From the NCBI RefSeq assembly GCF_003464595.1, contig NZ_QRZF01000017.1, forward strand, positions 62,001 through 126,000: a stretch of DNA of 64,000 nucleotides, read 5' to 3'. The DNA is from Bacteroides intestinalis (lineage in GTDB: Bacteria > Bacteroidota > Bacteroidia > Bacteroidales > Bacteroidaceae). Both the position numbers and the translations under genes were made by a program. The stretch's first letter is position 1; every line of letters starts with the position of its first letter. A model generated the notes under the pieces. It did no database searches. It was not told the DNA's origin and worked only from the letters and a program-made list of their open reading frames with translations. This document shows positions 8,881 to 17,217 of this stretch, in pieces.

Positions 8881-11795
8881 ACCAAGTTCCATTTAAGTGT
8901 AAATAATGCTTTTTGCTCCACTTTTTGGTTGAGCATCCGTTCTACAGACGAAAGCAGGTCTTCCTTGCGAGAATCGATTTCGTCTTGTGCCGAGAAAAGA
9001 GCGTTTCGCTTTTCGGCACGTTTCTTTTCAAGGTCTTTGATTTTGCGCTGCACTTCAACCTTTTCGGAAAGGGTGGCGAGCTTTTTCGACTGACCTTTGA
9101 GCAATTTGATTTCTGTATCAAGGTCGGTCAGTTCACGCTCCAAACTCATCTTCATATCTTCAGCCCAAAAATCGAGTTTATCCATTTCTTCTTCAAAGAA
9201 ATTCTGATTGCGCAGGGCATTTTCTTCTATAATGTCGGCTCGTTGTCGGCTGATGATGCCGTCGCATTGCGAAGTGATATCGGCAGGATGAAAAACCTGT
9301 TCTATTTGCTCGGTGGCTTGTAACTCAAACAAGTGCTCGGCGACATCGGGGAATACTTCATTACCATTTTCATCGAAGCAGGCAATGAGTAGCCGGTCTT
9401 CCTGCTCAAAAGAGTCTATTGAGAGTTTTTCGACATGAAGCCAACCTGACTTACCGATAAACTGTTCAAGAAGCGAAACCTTAACCGGAGTATGGGTGTA
9501 GTCAAAGACTACCTCATGACACGGGAGTTCTGCATCGATATTCTCGTCAATAATCTGTCGTGCGAGCGGATGGCCGATACGGTAAACTTGGGCATGTTTC
9601 GGTAGAGCCAGCTGACTGCGGCGAGTGTTGGTGTCGGTATTGACGAGGCAATACTGACCTTCAAAGCCGCTGAGGTCTGTATCAAACAAGTGGAATGATG
9701 AATTGGCTTCATCAAAATGGGCGTGGTTTCTCAGGGCATAACGAGTGAGAAGCCATAGAGCCTTGTTGAATTTTGTAAGACTTGCAGCACTCTCCTTGAA
9801 GTTTATACGCAGTTTTTGTGCCACCTCATCGTCAAAATTTTCAAGTAGGGTACTTCGGGCTGCAAGCATATTGTCGGAAATTTCCTCATGAAATTCGGCT
9901 TGTAGTGCATCAAAAGCCTCTTTTATTTGTTGCGGAGTGCGGCAAGTGTTGTAAATATCACTAATTCGTTTCTCGAAATCGATACCGTTGCCGATAGAAC
10001 CAAGTACCTCATCACTCGCTCCGAAAATGCCATCGAATAATTGGAATTTTTCGGAGAGTAGCTGGTAAACGCGTACATCTGCTTCGTTCTTTACATTGAG
10101 GAAATTGATAACCACGACATCGAATTGCTGACCGTAGCGATGACAACGACCGATGCGCTGCTCTATACGTTGTGGGTTCCAAGGCATATCGTAGTTTACC
10201 ATGAGGGAGCAGAATTGCAGGTTAATGCCTTCAGCGGCAGCTTCAGTAGCAATCATTATGGTGGCTTCCTCACGGAAGTAATCTACAATGGCAGCACGGC
10301 GGTCTGCCGTAGCTGAATCAGTAATCTTGTCACTTCCCTTGTGCCTGTCAAGCCATGCACGGTAAATATCTGTGCTTTGCTTGTCGGTATTTGTGCCATT
10401 GAAGCGTACAACCTTACCTTTGTAACCTTTCTGTTCAAGGAGTTCGTATAAGTATTCTTGTGTACGACGAGACTCTGTAAAGATAAGTGCTTTCTGGTTT
10501 GCGCCAAGTTCTTTTAACTTCTCAAAGCCTTTGTCAAGAGCCTTGAAAAGGTGCTCGGCTTTACTGTTTCGCTTAATTTTGAAAGCGAGGTCGCGAAAGG
10601 CTTCAAGTTCACTTATTTCTTTTTTGATACCATCTATATCGGATGGATGGAGATACTCTTCTTTACCTTCAGAAGCTTCATCAGTATCGTCAGCTTCTTC
10701 ATCGTCAATCCATTCGTCTTCATTGATTCCGCCTTCAAAATTGTATGGTTCGACATCAGATGTTTCGAGTTGGGGTTGTTTAGCAAGTTTTGCTTCTAGC
10801 CTTGCTATCAGTGAGCATAGCGTTCCGTAGATTGCGTATGTAGAAGATGCAAGAAGTTTGCGGAGTATCAACGACATCAACATACGCTGACTATTAGGAA
10901 GTGCGTATAGGTGAGGTCGTTGCAGATAGTCTGAAACCATTTCATAGAGGGCTTCCTCATCCTTATATGGTGAAAACTCCTCTAATATGGCAATGCGTTT
11001 GGTATATTTGATATATTCAAGCACTTGCCGACGAAGTGTACGCTTGCACACCGATTCCAATCGCTTACGTAAAGTTAAAAAATCCGCTTCGCTGTTTGGA
11101 TGTCCGAACTGGCTTTTGAAACTCTTGATGTCACCGAAAACAAAATCATCGACAATCGACACAAGCCCGAAAAGCTCTAATATGGAGTTTTGCAAGGGCG
11201 TAGCGGTCATAAGAATTTTTTTACGGTCGACAAGAGATTTCTTGATTGTATGGGCAATTACATTTGTCGGTTTATAAACATTACGCAAGCGGTGAGCCTC
11301 GTCGATTACAACAAGATGCCACTGTGTTTGCTTGATATATGGTGCTTTTTGTTTGGCAAACTGAAACGAACAAATAACAATACGTTCCTGATTGAACGGA
11401 TTAAGGTTGCCCTGTTCGATTTGTTCATTGAAAGATTTCTTTTCAAGAATGATTGAGGGCAGGAAGAATTTCTCCTGAAGCTCGCTGCTCCATTGCTTAC
11501 GGAGGTTTGCCGGACAGATAATAAGTAGGCGGCGTTTATGTTCAGCCCAATTTTGTGAAAGTATAATTCCTGCTTCAATAGTCTTGCCGAGACCAACTTC
11601 ATCAGCAAGGATAGCACCTTTGGAAAGTGGTGACTGAAAAGCGAAAAGAGCGGCTTCAATCTGATGGGGCGTTAGGTCAACTTGTGCATCTTGTAAAGAC
11701 GCAGTAAGTTTTGTCAAGTCATTTGCAGGTAAACGCCTTGACAAATAGTTGGCAAAATACTTTGCCTGATATGCCGTTATATTCTGTTCTGTCAC
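8877..11795 (-). CDS. SNF2-type DEAD/DEAH helicase in the type III RM operon
   Basis: A 972-aa SNF2/HepA-like translocase. Motifs: DEVGLGKT (65-72), DEAH (165-168), TATP (197-200) and the late QRIGRCHRYGQ motif (around 560). An acidic insert with EDEWIDDEEADDTDEASE lies near 360, and a long coiled coil covers roughly 860-960. The start codon is GTG; no ATG is available near the family start. It is the first gene of the operon and ends in an ATGA overlap with the two-TM gene. SNF2 helicases accompany methyltransferases in defence systems such as DISARM, but none of the other DISARM genes is present, so its part in a type III system is inferred from context. Confidence 0.85.
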   Translation of the reverse strand: MTEQNITAYQAKYFANYLSRRLPANDLTKLTASLQDAQVDLTPHQIEAALFAFQSPLSKGAILADEVGLGKTIEAGIILSQNWAEHKRRLLIICPANLRKQWSSELQEKFFLPSIILEKKSFNEQIEQGNLNPFNQERIVICSFQFAKQKAPYIKQTQWHLVVIDEAHRLRNVYKPTNVIAHTIKKSLVDRKKILMTATPLQNSILELFGLVSIVDDFVFGDIKSFKSQFGHPNSEADFLTLRKRLESVCKRTLRRQVLEYIKYTKRIAILEEFSPYKDEEALYEMVSDYLQRPHLYALPNSQRMLMSLILRKLLASSTYAIYGTLCSLIARLEAKLAKQPQLETSDVEPYNFEGGINEDEWIDDEEADDTDEASEGKEEYLHPSDIDGIKKEISELEAFRDLAFKIKRNSKAEHLFKALDKGFEKLKELGANQKALIFTESRRTQEYLYELLEQKGYKGKVVRFNGTNTDKQSTDIYRAWLDRHKGSDKITDSATADRRAAIVDYFREEATIMIATEAAAEGINLQFCSLMVNYDMPWNPQRIEQRIGRCHRYGQQFDVVVINFLNVKNEADVRVYQLLSEKFQLFDGIFGASDEVLGSIGNGIDFEKRISDIYNTCRTPQQIKEAFDALQAEFHEEISDNMLAARSTLLENFDDEVAQKLRINFKESAASLTKFNKALWLLTRYALRNHAHFDEANSSFHLFDTDLSGFEGQYCLVNTDTNTRRSQLALPKHAQVYRIGHPLARQIIDENIDAELPCHEVVFDYTHTPVKVSLLEQFIGKSGWLHVEKLSIDSFEQEDRLLIACFDENGNEVFPDVAEHLFELQATEQIEQVFHPADITSQCDGIISRQRADIIEENALRNQNFFEEEMDKLDFWAEDMKMSLERELTDLDTEIKLLKGQSKKLATLSEKVEVQRKIKDLEKKRAEKRNALFSAQDEIDSRKEDLLSSVERMLNQKVEQKALFTLKWNLV

Positions 11796-11808
11796 TTTTA
11801 CTTAAAGC

Positions 11809-11869
11809 AAAAACTCCTCCGCTATCCCTGCAAGGCAGACCAAAGCCTACGGATAAGTGAAGGAGTTTT
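11809..11869 (-). terminator. Terminator-like hairpin in the leader of the defence operon
   Basis: On the minus strand AAAACTCCT...TTATCC pairs with GGATA...AGGAGTTTT, followed by TTGCTTT. An inner AGGC/GCCT stem sits in the loop. It ends about 13 bases before the GTG start of the helicase gene, so it lies inside the 5' leader, as an attenuator would. Confidence 0.6.
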
Positions 11870-11908
11870 ATATATGACGTTTATTTATTTCTTTACTCTC
11901 AGGTCATT

Positions 11909-11935
11909 TGCAGTTCCATATCAACTGCAAAGATA
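11909..11935 (-). promoter_or_regulatory. Promoter of the defence operon
   Basis: On the minus strand a Bacteroides -7 box TATCTTTG (11928-11935) lies about 130 bases upstream of the helicase start. The predicted RNA begins close to a short stem GCAGTT/AACTGC (11911-11929). No clear -33 TTTG was found. Confidence 0.5.
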
Positions 11936-12119
11936 CAATTTTTTGTTGATTTAACCTTGTGGAAAAGAAAGGAAAACGCAAGAAAAAACAACTATGTGCA
12001 TTATATGCAATTTTCAAGCAAAAATTCTATCGGTTTTCTTATGATACTGTCGAACTAATTATCACTTGACTTTATATTTCAAAACCTCTGTACCATTTCC
12101 TTGATTTCTTACACTACGG

Positions 12120-12212
12120 TTAGTAGGCAAGGTTTTAGATGCGGTCGATAATGACGATGAATTAGAACATAATGCAATAGAAGTAACCCAACAAAAGTCA
12201 GATATGGACTAA
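12120..12212 (+). pseudogene. 3' remnant of an unidentified gene
   Basis: About 30 codons of protein-like sequence with a normal stop, preceded by stops in frame at 12102. The composition (acidic DNDDELE) looks coding, not random. Source family unknown. It could be the far edge of the element carrying the broken integrase. Confidence 0.3.
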
Positions 12213-12246
12213 ATTGAACTAATGACAAGTAAAAGCAGTCGTTCTC

Positions 12247-12277
12247 TTTGTCTAATCAATAATTTTGACTATTTTTG
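12247..12277 (+). promoter_or_regulatory. Full Bacteroides promoter (-33/-7)
   Basis: TTTG (12247-12250), a 19-base spacer, then TATTTTTG (12270-12277), a close match to the TTTG/TAnnTTTG consensus. It points toward the GNAT gene and implies a leader of about 210 bases. Confidence 0.6.
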
Positions 12278-12493
12278 CAAACGAGTTATTTGACAGCAGA
12301 ATATTGCAAAACGCTGAAAATCGCACGGTTTCTTAATCGTTACCCCTATTTCTCAAATACTTTGCTAAATGTTTATTTCTCAAATGGTTGTATCAAGCCG
12401 TTGAAAAACTAAAATAGTTCTTTTGATTGTCAAACCATGTCACGTATCTCTTTTATCTTTTTTGTGAGATACCAAGTATCGGAACGGACCATT

Positions 12494-13054
12494 ATGGATA
12501 TAAAAAGTTTCCAATATAATAACATTACGGAAATAGATAAACAATTATTAAAAAGTTTGCTTTATCTTATTGGGGAGGATATAAATATAGAAGATATTCA
12601 TCCCCAAGAAATGAATGTCATGTCATTTTGCGCTATAGAAAAGAATGAATTTATTGGCTATTTAGGAGTTGTTTCATGGAATATTATCGTAAAAAATAAA
12701 ACTTTTAAAATGTGTGGGTTGAGCTGTGTTTGTACACATCCGGAATATAGAGAGCAGGGAATAGGGAGTATGTTAGTAAGGAAAGCAACGGAATGGATTA
12801 TGCAAGATGGTAGATTTGATATAGGTCTGTTTACTTGCTCACAGAAACATTCACCTTTTTATGAACATATAGGTTGGTGGCAAAAAAGTTCGAATTTAGT
12901 TTTGAAAGAAAGTGATAGAGAGGGAGCTTATGTTAGTGATTCTCTTCAGCTAAATGTGTTCAAATTACTGATTTCTGCAAAAGCTAAATTATACGCTAAT
13001 TATTTTGAGAACTCAATTGTAACTCTAAATTTCCCTAAAGGAAAATTCATATAG
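12494..13054 (+). CDS. GNAT family N-acetyltransferase
   Basis: A 186-aa acetyltransferase of the GNAT fold. The acetyl-CoA loop is visible as CVCTHPEYREQGIGSMLVRKA (about 78-98), and the C-terminal YEHIGWWQKSS matches the beta-bulge region of aminoglycoside- or small-molecule-acetylating members. Substrate not predictable. ATG 12494 (MDIKSFQYNN) is preferred over the longer frame from 12437, whose first 19 residues are hydrophobic and unlike the family. It converges on the DUF4248 gene across a repeat-rich gap. Low G+C compared with neighbours. Confidence 0.75.
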   Translation: MDIKSFQYNNITEIDKQLLKSLLYLIGEDINIEDIHPQEMNVMSFCAIEKNEFIGYLGVVSWNIIVKNKTFKMCGLSCVCTHPEYREQGIGSMLVRKATEWIMQDGRFDIGLFTCSQKHSPFYEHIGWWQKSSNLVLKESDREGAYVSDSLQLNVFKLLISAKAKLYANYFENSIVTLNFPKGKFI

Positions 13055-13340
13055 TGATCCCTGTAATTCTCCATATCACAACATTTAGTATTGCAGTGAA
13101 AGGATAACCTGTCTATGTTTGTGTATGGTATTGTGAAAACGTAAAGTTCGTTTGTGCTAAGTGAAATAAAACATACCACAGTCTTAAATATATACAAATT
13201 ATAGGCGTTTTTCTGCCTTGTTCAGCTTCCTGTTATTCGTTTTTAAAGAATAACGGGAACGTTTTTAAAGAATGCACTCAACGTTTATTAAAAACGTAAA
13301 AAGCCTCTTTTAAGCCTAAATTTGATAAATATCAACAAAA

Positions 13341-13374
13341 AAGGCGGTGATTCTTATGAAGAATTACCGCCTTT
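13341..13374 (-). terminator. Rho-independent terminator of DUF4248 gene (bidirectional)
   Basis: AAGGCGGT-g-ATTCTT / AAGAAT-t-ACCGCCTT with a 3-base loop. The minus strand continues into a T run, and the plus strand serves the convergent GNAT gene. Confidence 0.8.
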
Positions 13375-13393
13375 CCTATTTTATTGTCTATTA

Positions 13394-13618
13394 TTATTCT
13401 GGGAATGGATCACCCAGATTCTCTATTATCAGCCCGTATTGCTTGGGAGAGAGCCAGCGATGATTATAAGGCTGATAGCCCGTTTCAACTAAAGCAGTCG
13501 CCAGATTTGTACACCTTTTAATGCTTCGTTGTAAAGATCTTACCGCATTTTTCGAAGTGGAACAACCGGGGAAATACATACCGGCCAATTCGGAGAAAGA
13601 AAGAATCAGTTTTGCCAT
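13394..13618 (-). CDS. DUF4248 domain protein
   Basis: A 74-aa cytoplasmic protein of a Bacteroidales family of unknown function. Typical features: short helix with SFSELAGMYFPG, a basic helix RSLQRSIKRCTNL (28-40), then GYQPYNHRWLSPKQYGLIIENLG. The layout suggests a small helix-turn-helix-like DNA binder, but this is unproven. Family members are often found beside HU-like and amidase genes in gut Bacteroides; neither is adjacent here. A promoter with TTG and TATCTTTG boxes lies upstream (13669-13699) and a terminator directly downstream. Confidence 0.8.
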   Translation of the reverse strand: MAKLILSFSELAGMYFPGCSTSKNAVRSLQRSIKRCTNLATALVETGYQPYNHRWLSPKQYGLIIENLGDPFPE

Positions 13619-13668
13619 TTTGCTAAGGTTTTAGGTTTAATATTAAAATTCAGTTTTTAAAAGCTCTA

Positions 13669-13700
13669 CAAAGATACTACATCAGAAAGGCGAAGTCAAG
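13669..13700 (-). promoter_or_regulatory. DUF4248 promoter
   Basis: Minus-strand TATCTTTG (13669-13676) and TTG of CTTG (13697-13700) with a 20-base spacer. Both boxes and the spacing are conserved in the decayed copy at 56278-56309. Confidence 0.6.
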
Positions 13701-13790
13701 TATTTGGGTTGGTTTTTCTGACTTTTATTTTTTCTTTTTTTTATTCTTCTCATTTTTCTAAGATAACATCTTATATATTCGTTTTTTTTA

Positions 13791-13798
13791 TAAATTTG
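13791..13798 (+). promoter_or_regulatory. -7 box of the propeller lipoprotein gene
   Basis: TAAATTTG, 28 bases before the ATG at 13827, giving a short leader. No -33 match seen. Confidence 0.5.
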
Positions 13799-13826
13799 TC
13801 CAACTTACAACATAACAAAAAACAAT

Positions 13827-14924
13827 ATGCGACACTCTTGTATTTCCTTTCTCAGCATCTTTCTTTTTCTTCTCACGGCTTGTTCCGGAGAAAAAGGTTC
13901 ACATGATCAGGTTTCTACAGTCAGTATTGATAAAGGCGTCGAACACTTTGATGCGGACTACACTTCGGCACAATATCAATCTCTTTTCAAAAATCCGAAA
14001 ACGATCCGGCTGGAAACGAATGATAAATGCCTGTTGAGTGCTAATGCGTACCTGCTTAATGTGACTCCAAAGTACATAGTTATCGGAGATAAGACGAGTT
14101 TTTATTTCTTTAATGCCGAAAACGGTTCTTTTCTTTCTGTGATGGACAGGAAGGGAAATGGACCTGAAGAATATGCCGACATCTTTTCCCGCTTTTTTGA
14201 TGAAGAAAAAGAGTTGATTTATGTTGCTACTCCTAATAAGACTAAATTATATAAGCCGGACGGGACTTTCGTCAGCGAATACCCCAAAGATAGTATATCC
14301 AATTTTATTGGTGTATCCAACGGATATTGGGGAACCTACAAAAGAGAATATCAGAAATCGCACTTAGTAGCCTTCTTTGATAAGGAGTGGAACATGAAAC
14401 AATCTTTCTTTCCTTTCGATGCTGAATCGGTAACGGGCTTTTCAGGTGGCTACATCGTGCCCAGATTCAGAGCCGGAAACGACCAAGTGTGTATCGTGAT
14501 TAATGATACGTTGTATGCCAGCAGGAAGGAAAAACTCATTCCCGCTGTAGCCATCAATCAGGGCAAGCTAAAGATGCCGACAGATTTGAATGGTGATCTT
14601 GAACGTATGCTTACGGAAGGGAAATATTGTATTAAGGCGGAAAATGCTTTATTGGTGAATGACCTGTTGTTTTATGATTTCTTCTGGAATGAGAGCAGGC
14701 ATTATACACTATGGGATACAAATAGCGGGGAATTGTTGACTCATTCGGAAAAAGGATACGCCATGCCTTATAATGAAAAAGCAATTGTAAATACTCCTGT
14801 TTCCCTTATCCGGAACAACAAGGCATATACATTGCTTTCTATTGATAAATTGGCTCAATATGGTTTAGCTAATGAGGAGGATGACTCAAATCCTACATTG
14901 CTCTGTGTGGATTTAGGAAACTGA
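13827..14924 (+). CDS. Six-bladed beta-propeller lipoprotein
   Basis: A 365-aa lipoprotein. The signal peptide ends in lipobox LLTAC with the lipid Cys at 19. The body has repeated beta-strand units typical of the Bacteroides six-bladed propeller family, e.g. YFFNAENGSFLSVMDRKGNGPEEY (about 96-120), where the RKGNGPEEY pattern is diagnostic. Ligand unknown; it is probably in the periplasm or cell surface. The 3' end overlaps the convergent small membrane gene by 12 bases. Confidence 0.8.
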   Translation: MRHSCISFLSIFLFLLTACSGEKGSHDQVSTVSIDKGVEHFDADYTSAQYQSLFKNPKTIRLETNDKCLLSANAYLLNVTPKYIVIGDKTSFYFFNAENGSFLSVMDRKGNGPEEYADIFSRFFDEEKELIYVATPNKTKLYKPDGTFVSEYPKDSISNFIGVSNGYWGTYKREYQKSHLVAFFDKEWNMKQSFFPFDAESVTGFSGGYIVPRFRAGNDQVCIVINDTLYASRKEKLIPAVAINQGKLKMPTDLNGDLERMLTEGKYCIKAENALLVNDLLFYDFFWNESRHYTLWDTNSGELLTHSEKGYAMPYNEKAIVNTPVSLIRNNKAYTLLSIDKLAQYGLANEEDDSNPTLLCVDLGN

Positions 14925-15236
14925 AATATAGTGTCCAGCAAGTCCAACCAATGTTCCCAATAATATGGCATTGAATGCTATTATTGGCAAAGATTTTTTA
15001 TCCGAATGTCCTACCTGAATAAGCATCGGGATAGTTAGTGCCAAGCCTACAACGCCTCCTTCCAGCCACCAGGAGATATGAGGTATGTCTACATTGAGAA
15101 TAATGATTGAAACAAAAAAGTAATGGAAAAACGCCGAAACGGTGGAGTAGTGGGGAAGTTTCTGCATAATCATAGGAATGATGTCTATGACTCCGGCAAC
15201 CAATCCGATAATTGCCGAGAAAATTAATTTGTCCAT
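14913..15236 (-). CDS. Small multi-TM protein beside ECF sigma gene
   Basis: A 107-aa hydrophobic protein with three to four predicted TM segments (about 5-25, 35-50, 60-75, 84-104) and glycine-rich stretches (GLVAGVI, GGVVGLAL, GTLVGLAG). Family not recognised. It starts 8 bases after the sigma-factor stop, so the two are almost certainly one operon. Its role could be to sense or transmit the signal for the sigma factor, in place of a classical anti-sigma; this is inference from position. Confidence 0.65.
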   Translation of the reverse strand: MDKLIFSAIIGLVAGVIDIIPMIMQKLPHYSTVSAFFHYFFVSIIILNVDIPHISWWLEGGVVGLALTIPMLIQVGHSDKKSLPIIAFNAILLGTLVGLAGHYISVS

Positions 15237-15244
15237 GTCAGATA

Positions 15245-16066
15245 TTATTTAGTTAGTGATGAAAAATCATCCGTTTTAAGCAAATTGAAAAGATATTCTT
15301 TGGCTTGCTGTTTAGAAGAATGTCTGAGTAAGTTTGAATACAGAGCTGTCGCGGCATCAATGTTTTCCATGGCAGACTTCGATGTGGAGATTCTCTCCGG
15401 TACCAATGATGATGAGTAAGGCAGGGCAGGATCGATACGGTGTTGGCTGAGGGCATAATTTACCCGGTTCATGCAGTTGCATTTCTTGCCTCCTGCGTGC
15501 TCGCAATATTCTGACAGGAAAGTACTCATTACCTTTCTGGAGCGTGACAGCCGTTGCCTGAAGTTGTCAGCCGACAATCCTGTAATCTCACTTCCCAGTC
15601 GGCTGTCTACATCAAACATGGTTCCCAGAATGAAGATTAACCTGTCGAATGGATTTAAGCATTGAAGCAAAACGTTGGTGCATGACAGTTTCAGCTCTTC
15701 CGAGAAAATCTTTTTCTCAGCCGGATTCGTTTGGTCAACTGAAGAGGCGATATATCTGTCTATATCATTCCCGAAGATTTCAAAAGACAAAGGATGATTT
15801 ACGAAGTCTTTATTCTTCTCATTGATTAAATGGTTTACGGCTATTTTATACACCCATGTCGAAAATAAACTTTTTCCTTTATAAGAAGAAAGGCTTGTGA
15901 TGACCTTTATCAGTATGTCTTGCTTTGCGTCTTCGGCATCTTCAATCCGCCCGAGCATGCGCAATGACAAATTAAACACCGGGCCTTCAATATTTTCAAT
16001 GATTGCTTCTAATGCCTCTTTAGAGCCATTTATCGCTTGATCCACATGATAGTTTTCTATTTCCAT
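15245..16066 (-). CDS. ECF-type RNA polymerase sigma factor with Cys-containing tail
   Basis: 273 aa. Region 2 is seen at about 28-90 (LRMLGRIEDAEDAKQDILIK, then FSTWVYKIAVNHL) and region 4 at about 130-180 (LNPFDRLIFILGTMF, then SADNFRQRLSRSR). The protein extends some 85 residues past region 4 with a motif CEHAGGKKCNCMNRVNYAL, a C-x7-C-x-C cluster, followed by helices. ECF groups with such tails are known and the tail may tune activity, possibly by metal or redox. Cotranscribed with a small TM protein; no recognisable anti-sigma factor nearby. Confidence 0.85.
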   Translation of the reverse strand: MEIENYHVDQAINGSKEALEAIIENIEGPVFNLSLRMLGRIEDAEDAKQDILIKVITSLSSYKGKSLFSTWVYKIAVNHLINEKNKDFVNHPLSFEIFGNDIDRYIASSVDQTNPAEKKIFSEELKLSCTNVLLQCLNPFDRLIFILGTMFDVDSRLGSEITGLSADNFRQRLSRSRKVMSTFLSEYCEHAGGKKCNCMNRVNYALSQHRIDPALPYSSSLVPERISTSKSAMENIDAATALYSNLLRHSSKQQAKEYLFNLLKTDDFSSLTK

Positions 16067-16221
16067 GATTTCTGTTTTATATATTTAGACATGGGCCGAA
16101 GAGGATTGTGACAGTCATTTGTGCTTTTAACATTTAAAAAATGCAGAGACTATTCTTTTTATCGGATAATCTCTGCAATACCAGATATATGCTTTACACT
16201 CAACGGAGTTTCATAGTATGA

Positions 16222-16962
16222 TTATAACAAATAGAATATACCATACATCATTACGAAATTAAATCCCGAATGTGCCGCAATTGCTCCCCAAAGTGAATCA
16301 CAATACAGCTTACATCTGAAAAACACTTGGCTGACTATAAACATTGAAAACACCCAAAGCAAGGCAGGAATCGGTAAGAAGCACCATGTTCCCAGTGTAT
16401 AAACGATCCCGAAATGGGCTACATGCGTTAATGCAAAAGCCAGTGAATCAAAGTATGAAGCCTTTGTCTCTCCGAACTTAGGGACAAAGCACCCGTGAAT
16501 AATGCCTCGATACAGGAATTCTTCGCCTATCGGACTAAATATCATGCTTGGAATAACAGCGATTGTAAAGTACAACAATTTATCATCTCCTGTTATACCA
16601 CTGCTGGGATTATTTCCCCCGATATATACAAATACGTTTTCGACAGATTGTCCATACAGAAAAGAAAATAAACCGAATATGGCCAAGCAAATAACCCCGC
16701 CGGACAGGAAAGAAACTCCTATTCTCCACCAATGCGCGGGACGTTTAAGCCCTATGCCTTTCCGACCATACTTTGTAAGAAGAATGAACGGGACAATCCA
16801 CATGCTTAAAAATACGAACATGACAGTGCCGTAACTTCTGTCCACATAAGATTGTAGCACGATTATAAAACGGGGTATTCCGAATAACAATATGAGAAAT
16901 ACGCCTAATTTCCAATTAAACTGAAAATGATTGCCCCAGAATTTCTTTAGATACCGATCCAT
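16222..16962 (-). CDS. CPBP family intramembrane metalloprotease
   Basis: A 246-aa protein with about six to seven TM segments. The family's catalytic motifs are present: EE-x3-R (E147, E148, R152 in GEEFLYRG) and His180 in FALTHVAHFG. CPBP proteins cleave within membranes in CAAX-type processing or bacteriocin self-immunity. Substrate unknown. It is a lone minus-strand gene between the sigma operon and the divergent flavodoxin operon. Confidence 0.88.
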   Translation of the reverse strand: MDRYLKKFWGNHFQFNWKLGVFLILLFGIPRFIIVLQSYVDRSYGTVMFVFLSMWIVPFILLTKYGRKGIGLKRPAHWWRIGVSFLSGGVICLAIFGLFSFLYGQSVENVFVYIGGNNPSSGITGDDKLLYFTIAVIPSMIFSPIGEEFLYRGIIHGCFVPKFGETKASYFDSLAFALTHVAHFGIVYTLGTWCFLPIPALLWVFSMFIVSQVFFRCKLYCDSLWGAIAAHSGFNFVMMYGIFYLL

Positions 16963-17072
16963 AGCAGTAGAATTTATAGATTACACTTCTTTTGAAAGAA
17001 TGCTCGTAAAATTACAAAATAAATCGAAAGGGCAATCTGCTTTTACATTTTACATGCCCACCTTTTCTTTTA

Positions 17073-17135
17073 TCCGTAATATTGGTTATATATTCCGTAA
17101 TTTATATACCTGCATACTGGATAATACTCCGTAAT
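17073..17135 (+). promoter_or_regulatory. Three TCCGTAAT repeats upstream of flavodoxin operon
   Basis: Direct copies at 17073-17080, 17094-17101 and 17128-17135, spaced 21 and 34 bases. The last overlaps the -7 box. The 21-base step (about two helical turns) suggests operator sites for an unknown regulator. Confidence 0.45.
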
Positions 17136-17139
17136 TTTG
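17132..17139 (+). promoter_or_regulatory. -7 box of flavodoxin operon
   Basis: TAATTTTG about 80 bases before the ATG at 17218. No -33 TTTG found. Confidence 0.45.
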
Positions 17140-17217
17140 TATCATTGCAATATGCTTCCCGAATCGAAGCGTTTGCTACGGAAAAGTAATCTATGTTTGA
17201 ACTAAATAATATATCGT

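Larger units (their letters stand above)
11940..12493. other. Intergenic region with a coding remnant
   Basis: Between the divergent defence operon and the GNAT gene. On the plus strand a 30-residue open tail at 12120-12212 (LVGKVLDAVDNDDELEHNAI, then EVTQQKSDMD and stop) reads like the end of a deleted gene. A strong promoter follows at 12247-12277. Nothing else recognisable. Confidence 0.5.
13239..13712 (-). repeat. DUF4248 module, copy 1 (intact)
   Basis: A 474-bp block holding a DUF4248 gene, its promoter, its terminator and three CGTTT(T/A)TTAAA-type units (from 13239, 13260 and 13282). The whole block, flanks included, is matched by a decayed copy at 55912-56320. Confidence 0.75.

Noticed and set aside
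1..12500. DISARM or BREX system
   Set aside because: The SNF2 helicase and methyltransferase recall DISARM, but no DrmA/B/C-like proteins, PglZ or BrxC-like genes are present, and Mod/Res are plainly type III.
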